A stretch of DNA of 11,149 nucleotides from Bacillota bacterium (lineage in GTDB: Bacteria; Bacillota; Bacilli; Alicyclobacillales; SLC66): NCBI GenBank assembly GCA_021820825.1, contig JAKADD010000046.1, positions 1 to 11,149 of the forward strand, given 5' to 3'. Positions 6,450 to 11,149 of this stretch are shown piece by piece. The translations under genes and the position numbers were made by a program. The notes beneath the pieces are model-generated. The model did not search any database. It saw only the letters and a program-made list of their open reading frames with translations, and was not told where the DNA came from. How positions within the stretch are numbered: position 1 is the stretch's first letter; each line of letters opens with the position of its first letter.

Positions 6450-7208
6450 ATGCTCGCCATTGAACGCCATCGTAAGATCATCAGCATGTTAGCGCAGCAA
6501 GGACTCGTGAAGGTATCGAATCTCTCCCACGCACTGTCCGTCACCGAAGAGACGATCCGGCGTGATCTGGAGAAGTTGGAGAGCACTGGACAGGTAAGCC
6601 GCATTCACGGCGGCGCGATCCCCGCCAACGTCAACGAGATGGAAGCCCCGTTCGCTGAGCGTGAAGTCCGTAACCTGAGCGCCAAAACTCAGTTGGCGCG
6701 TACGGCCCTCACGCTCATTGAGTCGGGCGACTCGCTCGCCCTGGACGCCAGCACCACGATCCTGCAAATGGCCAGAATCATGCCGAATGAACCACATCTG
6801 GTCCTGAGTTATTCGATTGGCGTGCAGATGGATCTATGCGAACGCGAAGCCATCACAGTGATCTCCTGCGGTGGTCGCCTCTTGCCCCGATCGCTGTCCT
6901 ACGGCGGCTCCATGGCTGAAAAGTTTGTCGAACAGTTCCATGTCAACAAGTTTTTCTTCTCCTGTCGCGGACTCAGCATCGAACGCGGCATCAGCGACGC
7001 CAACGACATGCAGGCGCACATCAAACAAAAGCTCATGTCCATCGCCGATCAGTCGATTCTTGTGGTCGATCACAGCAAATTCGACCAGGAGGGCTTTGCC
7101 CGCATCGCTTCTCTCGAACAGGTCAGCGCCGTCGTCACCGACGCTCCGCTGCCAGAGGTGTACACCGCGTGGTTCGCGGACAACGGAGTCCGTGTCATCG
7201 AAGCCTAG
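6450..7208 (+). CDS. DeoR-family sugar-operon transcriptional regulator
   Basis: A 252-residue DeoR/GlpR-type regulator, probably a repressor. AGGAGG (6436-6441) lies 8 bases before the ATG. Residues about 1-57 form the DeoR winged helix: KIISMLAQQG, then VTEETIRRDLEKLE (31-44) as recognition helix, and RIHGGA (51-56). The C-terminal DeoRC sensor domain has LALDASTT (96-103), which binds a phosphate in the family, GISDAND (180-186) and VVDHSKF (205-211). The effector is therefore probably a sugar phosphate. B. subtilis controls its rhamnose genes with a DeoR-type protein (RhaR), so L-rhamnulose-1-phosphate is a natural candidate, but the divergent aldolase-kinase operon leaves another ketose phosphate possible. 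It converges with rhaI, 23 bases apart, with no visible terminator. Confidence 0.9.
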   Translation: MLAIERHRKIISMLAQQGLVKVSNLSHALSVTEETIRRDLEKLESTGQVSRIHGGAIPANVNEMEAPFAEREVRNLSAKTQLARTALTLIESGDSLALDASTTILQMARIMPNEPHLVLSYSIGVQMDLCEREAITVISCGGRLLPRSLSYGGSMAEKFVEQFHVNKFFFSCRGLSIERGISDANDMQAHIKQKLMSIADQSILVVDHSKFDQEGFARIASLEQVSAVVTDAPLPEVYTAWFADNGVRVIEA

Positions 7209-7231
7209 CGGGGGCCGCCTGCGCAACCTGG

Positions 7232-8443
7232 TCAGTACCAGCCTTGCCCGCCCACGCCGCGCGCCAGGATGCGCTGAGGGTGGTCGCTGTGCAGATACGC
7301 CTGCAGCGGATCAGGCGGCGCACCCACGACTTCCCTCACTCGCCTCAGCAGCGGACGAACATCCAGTTCAAACGCGTCGCGCATGACACCCTCCGCAGCC
7401 AACACGTCACCACTGGCCTGAGCCGTCGCAAGCGCCCGAAAATCGATCAGAAGCGCCTTCGCAAGCGCCGTTTGTACATTCATGATGGACCGGATCAGCG
7501 CCGGTATCTTCGGCTCAATCGCGTGACTCTGGTCAATCATGTAGGCAATCCTGCGCGCATCGTTCCGCAAATCGGTATGCACAAACTCAGCTTTCACCAA
7601 TTCCGCAAAGATCAGGTAGAGTTCATAAGGATCGGCGGCTCCCACGATCAGATCGTCATCCGCATAACGCCGTGAGTTGAAGTGAAAACCGCCGAGTTTC
7701 CCTTCATCCAGCAGATTGATCACGATCTGTTCGACATTGGCGCCCTGCGGATGGTGGCCCAAATCCACCAGCACCTGCGCCTGTGGCCCCAGACGCTGCG
7801 CCAGCAACAGAGCCGTTCCCCAGTCGGGAATGTCGGTGTGGTAAAATGCGGGTTCGAAGTACTTATACTCGATCAACAGGCGCATTCCAGACGGCAGTTT
7901 TCCGTATACACGGAACAGCGCTTCAAGCAAACGGTGTTTGCGCGCCCGAAAGTCATCCTGTCCGGGATAATTGGTGCCATCGGCCAGCCACAAACTGATC
8001 GCGTCCGATCCCACCTCTTCCGCCACCCGAATACATTCTTCGACATGCGCGACCGCTTTCTCGCGTACGCGCATGTCCGGGTGGCATACACTCCCCAACC
8101 GATAATCGTCATCTTGAAACAGATTCGGATTCACGGCCCCAATCGTCAGCCCCAACCCCTGCGCAAACTCCCGCAAAGTTTCATACTGCTCCACCCGATC
8201 CCAGGGAATATGGATGGCGACCCGCGAGCACGCCCCTGTCAGGCGATTGACAACAGCCGCGTCTTCAAGTTTTTCCAGCGGCGTGCGCGGCGCGCCCGCC
8301 TGCTTGAAGACCTTGAACCGAGTGCCGGAATCCCCGTATCCCCAGGACGGCGTCTCGATCTGGAAACGGGTAAGGAACTCCTGCGCCCGTGTCACGTCGA
8401 CACCGCGCTCCTCCTGCTCGGAAAAAAAGTTCGTGTCACCCAC
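7232..8443 (-). CDS. rhaI: L-rhamnose isomerase, TIM-barrel type
   Basis: Cytoplasmic metal-dependent isomerase of L-rhamnose to L-rhamnulose, 403 residues from the GTG at 8443. That start is 6 bases after AGGGGGT; the longer reading from 8503 overlaps rhaEW and adds an unlikely N-terminus. The sequence belongs to the xylose-isomerase-like barrel family found with rhaEW in Gram-positives. Metal ligands are visible as IEYKYFEP (Glu192), LVDLGHH (Asp227, His230), FHFNSRR (His254) and ADDD (Asp262, Asp264). Their spacing agrees with what I recall of the Pseudomonas stutzeri L-rhamnose isomerase (Glu219, Asp254, His257, His281, Asp289, Asp291). It follows rhaEW by 11 bases in the same unit. Some relatives act broadly on aldoses such as L-lyxose or L-mannose; rhamnose is favoured here by context. 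Confidence 0.9.
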   Translation of the reverse strand: MGDTNFFSEQEERGVDVTRAQEFLTRFQIETPSWGYGDSGTRFKVFKQAGAPRTPLEKLEDAAVVNRLTGACSRVAIHIPWDRVEQYETLREFAQGLGLTIGAVNPNLFQDDDYRLGSVCHPDMRVREKAVAHVEECIRVAEEVGSDAISLWLADGTNYPGQDDFRARKHRLLEALFRVYGKLPSGMRLLIEYKYFEPAFYHTDIPDWGTALLLAQRLGPQAQVLVDLGHHPQGANVEQIVINLLDEGKLGGFHFNSRRYADDDLIVGAADPYELYLIFAELVKAEFVHTDLRNDARRIAYMIDQSHAIEPKIPALIRSIMNVQTALAKALLIDFRALATAQASGDVLAAEGVMRDAFELDVRPLLRRVREVVGAPPDPLQAYLHSDHPQRILARGVGGQGWY

Positions 8444-8454
8444 GACTGAACCCC

Positions 8455-10521
8455 CTACCTGGTATACGCGCCGACCACACCACCATCTACTGTCAATATG
8501 CATCCCGTCGTCTTGGCCGCCCGACTCGACGCGAAATAGGCAATAGCTTCGGCGACGTCCTCAGGAAATACGCTCACCTTGAGCGTCGTGCGATCACGGT
8601 AGAATCCTTCCAGTTCATCCACCGCGATGCCATAGTTGCTCGCGCGCTCCTCCTTCCACTCTGAAGTCCAGATGGCCGATCCCTGCAACACGGCGTCCGG
8701 ACACACAGAGTTGACCCGGATTCCATACGCGCCGCCCTCTTCGGCAAGACATCTCGCCAAATGCAGTTCAGCCGCTTTGGAAGCGCTGTACGCGGCCACG
8801 TTTTTCCCCGCATACAGACCGTTTTTCGATACCACAAAGACGAGATTGCCGCCTGTTCCCTGCTGCTTGAACAGTGAAACGGCCGTGCGCGACACCAGAA
8901 AATATCCGGTGGCCAGCACATTTATATTGAGTTGCCATTCGTCCAGCGTTGTCTCATCCACAGGATGCGACGTGGAGATCCCTGCATTGGACACAACGAT
9001 GTCGACGCCTCCATAGCGCCTGACCGTCTGCTCATACGCCTTTCGCACACTGTCCTCACTGGTCACATCAAGGCTCACCGCAAAACAGCGTCCCGCACCG
9101 TGCCGGACCTGCGCTTCAGCGGCTGCTGTCTGCGCTCCCTCTGCGTTTAGATCAGCGATGACGACATGCGCGCCATCTTGCAAAAACCGTTCCGCGCTCG
9201 CCTTGCCAATGCCCCCCGCTCCCCCGGTGACAAAGACGACGCGGCGGGAAAATTCCCGTTCCGGGGGCGCCAGCGTCATCTTGTAAAGCTCAAGCGGCCA
9301 GTATTCCACGGCGTATGCTTCTGCTTCTGTGAGCGAGACAAACTCGTCAACGGCAGTTGTCCGTTTCATCACCTCAATGGCGCGCTGATACAGTTGCGCA
9401 CTGACATCCGCCATCTCATCTGACCTGCCTGTCGTGATCATGCCGACCCCCGGGATCAACAGGACCCTTGGATAGGGATCGCCCTCAGGGTCGCCCGGAT
9501 CTCTGTAACGCTCCTGATATCCTCTGTACGCGGACACGTACTCCGCCATCTGCTCCCGCAGCCTCCCCACCAGCACGTCCGCGCTCTCACCGGGGGTGAA
9601 GTCCGCAAACAGCGGCGTCCGTTTAGTGTGAACGAGATGATCCGGGCAAGCGGCGCCCACCTGGGACAGTCGCCTGCTGTCACTGGCGCAGACAAACTCC
9701 ATCACCTCTGGAGAGCCGTCATAGCGCAGAATCATCCGCTTGCCCTGCGATACCATGCCGCGTATGGCCGGAAGCACCGTAAACAGCAGGTCGTCACGGG
9801 TCGCCGCCGCCAGCGGTTCCACCCGTTGGCCGCCAAATGGCGCCTTCCCCTCCATCTGACCAGCAAGATAGTCCTCCGCCCGCCGGATCGCCCACAGCGT
9901 ATTGCGATACGCCTCTGCAGACGTGTCGCCCCAAGTGATGAGACCGTGTTTACCCAGCAGCACAAGGCGCGCCTGCGGATTGTCGCGCACTGCCAGCGCC
10001 ACCTCCTTAGCGAGCGCAAAACCCGGTCGCTGATAGGGAATCCAGATCGCCTCGCCGCCATACAGCCGCTCCGCAATCTCGCGTCCGCCCAGTGCGCAAC
10101 ACAGGGCAATAATCGCGTCGGGATGCGTGTGGTCCACTTCCTTAAAGGGCAAGAACGCGTGCAACAACGTCTCAATGGACGCCCGCGGGAAGCCGGGCCC
10201 TGTGACGCAGTGAGACAGATAGTCCACCATTTCCTGATCCGACATCGATGCACGTTCCAGCAACGGCAGCACGTCAACAAGACGCAGGGCCGTAAATCCG
10301 CGCTCCGTGATCGTCGCCAGATCCGATCCGCTGCCCTTCACGTACAGCGTCTGCTGCGCTTCGCCCTTAAAATCGGTCACTGCCGCCTTGCTTGACGTGT
10401 TGCCCCCGCCCCAATTGGCTACGCGGCGATCCGCCCCCAGCAGGTTGGAACGATATCGTAGTGATGACACTGTGTCCAAATCTCTTGCCGCTTCGTCGTT
10501 CCAGAGGTCATGGATCAACAA
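8455..10521 (-). CDS. rhaEW: Bifunctional rhamnulose-1-phosphate aldolase / L-lactaldehyde dehydrogenase
   Basis: Fused enzyme of 688 residues, close in length to B. subtilis RhaEW (YuxG). The N-terminal half is a class II aldolase: GGGNTSSK (38-45), SIETLLH with catalytic Glu117, HTHPD with zinc ligands His131 and His133, and KHG with His192. The C-terminal part, from about 425, is a short-chain dehydrogenase: TGGAGGIG (432-439), Asp457 at the end of the second strand, which favours NAD, SNAG (511-514), and YSASK with catalytic Tyr578 and Lys582. It cleaves L-rhamnulose-1-phosphate to DHAP and L-lactaldehyde and oxidises the aldehyde to L-lactate. Translation starts at TTG (10521 or 10518); GGGAGG is 5 or 8 bases upstream. 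An 8-base inverted repeat encloses this site. rhaI follows after 11 bases. The internal region 200-420 is a conserved aldolase part of this fusion family, not an inserted domain. Confidence 0.93.
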   Translation of the reverse strand: MLIHDLWNDEAARDLDTVSSLRYRSNLLGADRRVANWGGGNTSSKAAVTDFKGEAQQTLYVKGSGSDLATITERGFTALRLVDVLPLLERASMSDQEMVDYLSHCVTGPGFPRASIETLLHAFLPFKEVDHTHPDAIIALCCALGGREIAERLYGGEAIWIPYQRPGFALAKEVALAVRDNPQARLVLLGKHGLITWGDTSAEAYRNTLWAIRRAEDYLAGQMEGKAPFGGQRVEPLAAATRDDLLFTVLPAIRGMVSQGKRMILRYDGSPEVMEFVCASDSRRLSQVGAACPDHLVHTKRTPLFADFTPGESADVLVGRLREQMAEYVSAYRGYQERYRDPGDPEGDPYPRVLLIPGVGMITTGRSDEMADVSAQLYQRAIEVMKRTTAVDEFVSLTEAEAYAVEYWPLELYKMTLAPPEREFSRRVVFVTGGAGGIGKASAERFLQDGAHVVIADLNAEGAQTAAAEAQVRHGAGRCFAVSLDVTSEDSVRKAYEQTVRRYGGVDIVVSNAGISTSHPVDETTLDEWQLNINVLATGYFLVSRTAVSLFKQQGTGGNLVFVVSKNGLYAGKNVAAYSASKAAELHLARCLAEEGGAYGIRVNSVCPDAVLQGSAIWTSEWKEERASNYGIAVDELEGFYRDRTTLKVSVFPEDVAEAIAYFASSRAAKTTGCILTVDGGVVGAYTR

Positions 10522-10540
10522 AACAACCTCCCTTGTTGAT
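10514..10540 (-). repeat. Inverted repeat enclosing the rhaEW ribosome binding site and start codons
   Basis: ATCAACAA (10514-10521) and TTGTTGAT (10533-10540) are exact reverse complements across 11 bases. In the minus-strand mRNA the loop holds GGGAGG and the 3' arm is formed by the two tandem UUG codons plus AU. It could be a weak translation-initiation hairpin or, as DNA, a 27-base operator. Confidence 0.6.
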
Positions 10541-10635
10541 TTTTAGAGTCATGCCAGAACCCGCACACATCTGCCGCCACACTGCTGCCATGTATACTCC
10601 ATGCGCCACACGTCCATCGGATTGTGTACACCTGT
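10522..10635. other. Intergenic region upstream of rhaEW
   Basis: These 114 bases lie between the PfkB kinase end and rhaEW. Read on the minus strand there is a -10-like TATACA at 10591-10596, but no convincing -35 16 to 18 bases before it. A perfect 8-base palindrome GTGTACAC lies at 10624-10631, about 28 bases upstream of that box. No terminator is evident, so read-through from the kinase gene is possible. Confidence 0.4.
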
Positions 10636-11149
10636 TCAATTGTTGTCCAGTCGCAGCCGCATCCCAGGCGTCAGTTCCAGTGGTTCCATCCACTCATGAG
10701 CCGCTTCCCTCGCGGCCAACTCAGCCATGACCTCCGCATGCCCTGGGCACGCATTGGCCACCCCGCGAACCAGCGTCGACAACCCGGCGGCGCAGTTCGC
10801 GAACCGCGCGGATTGCAATGCGTCACTGCCCGACTCAAGGGCCGCCGCCAGCGCCGCCAGATACACGTCGCCCGCACCCGTGGCGTCGACGGCGGCGACC
10901 GCCAGCGCAGGCACTACAAGGCACCGCCCATCACCCTGGACGATCGTCGATCCATGTTTTCCCATCTTGACAAACAGCGTGCACATCGACCCATCCGCCT
11001 GGCCGCTTTGCAGAAGCCGTCCGCGCAATCGATCCACCGCGCAGAGCAGCGCGTCACTGTCTGTGATCTCCGTACCAGTCAGCTCACCGAGCTCGCCGAG
11101 GTTGGGCGAGTAGACAAACACCTTTGCCAACTGCGCCATATCGCGAATC
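10636..11149 (-). CDS. PfkB-family carbohydrate kinase, C-terminal part (cut by window edge)
   Basis: The reading frame stays open to the window end, so this is a fragment of about 171 residues; a Met at 11139 is probably internal. Visible PfkB marks are the strand YSPNLGELGELTG, matching the family's asparagine and glutamate segment, FVKMGKHGS, and DATGAGD, the signature containing the catalytic base and anion hole. The N-terminal substrate-binding half is outside the window, so the sugar cannot be named; ribokinase, fructokinase and KDG kinase types remain possible. It lies upstream of rhaEW on the same strand with a 114-base gap, so it could be a separate gene or the start of a longer operon. 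Confidence 0.85.
   Translation of the reverse strand, partial: IRDMAQLAKVFVYSPNLGELGELTGTEITDSDALLCAVDRLRGRLLQSGQADGSMCTLFVKMGKHGSTIVQGDGRCLVVPALAVAAVDATGAGDVYLAALAAALESGSDALQSARFANCAAGLSTLVRGVANACPGHAEVMAELAAREAAHEWMEPLELTPGMRLRLDNN

Noticed and set aside
7682..8449. A 255-codon open frame on the + strand opposite rhaI
   Set aside because: Same pattern: antisense to a conserved enzyme, no family signature and no good ribosome binding site seen.
8444..8503. Longer N-terminus for rhaI
   Set aside because: The extra residues come from the rhaEW 3' end read in another frame, and AGGGGGT lies just before the GTG at 8443.
9628..10395. A 255-codon open frame on the + strand opposite rhaEW
   Set aside because: It lies wholly inside a well-recognised gene on the other strand, has no recognisable domain and is rich in Arg, His and Gln as expected of a GC-rich antisense frame.

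Overview
The window looks like a plant-sugar utilisation island of a moderately GC-rich Gram-positive bacterium, most likely a member of the Bacillales such as an Alicyclobacillus relative. This is inferred from strong AGGAGG-type ribosome binding sites, GTG and TTG starts, a CcpA-type cre box, and a rhamnose gene set of the Bacillus/actinobacterial kind (fused RhaEW aldolase-dehydrogenase and a DeoR-type regulator). No mobile element, RNA gene or CRISPR array was seen. Species-level placement cannot be made from the sequence alone.

Layout. (1) 1-1694: a sigma-A-like promoter with a cre box, then a secreted GH51-like glycoside hydrolase (probable alpha-L-arabinofuranosidase) on the + strand. 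(2) 1770-6159: a tight four-gene minus-strand operon. In transcription order it holds a FucA-type class II aldolase, an FGGY kinase resembling D-ribulose kinases of the AtXK-1/sePSK type, a histidine-phosphatase-family protein and rhamnulokinase RhaB. (3) 6160-6449: a 290-bp AT-rich divergent control region. (4) 6450-7208: a DeoR-family regulator on the + strand. (5) 7232-10521: a minus-strand pair, rhaEW then the TIM-barrel L-rhamnose isomerase rhaI. (6) 10636-11149: the C-terminal part of a PfkB-family sugar kinase on the minus strand, cut by the window edge.

How it works together. L-rhamnose is isomerised to L-rhamnulose (RhaI), phosphorylated to L-rhamnulose-1-phosphate (RhaB), and split to DHAP plus L-lactaldehyde, which is oxidised to L-lactate (RhaEW). 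All core enzymes are present, but the kinase sits in a different transcription unit from the isomerase and aldolase. The DeoR protein is the obvious local regulator and probably senses a sugar phosphate. The exported hydrolase would release arabinose from pectin or hemicellulose, which fits a rhamnogalacturonan diet. No mutarotase or transporter is visible.

The least expected part is the additional aldolase, FGGY kinase and phosphatase set co-transcribed with rhaB. It may be a second ketose-phosphate branch whose substrate I cannot determine. Other observations are an inverted repeat that encloses the rhaEW ribosome binding site and start codons, and a second inverted repeat in the regulator's leader.
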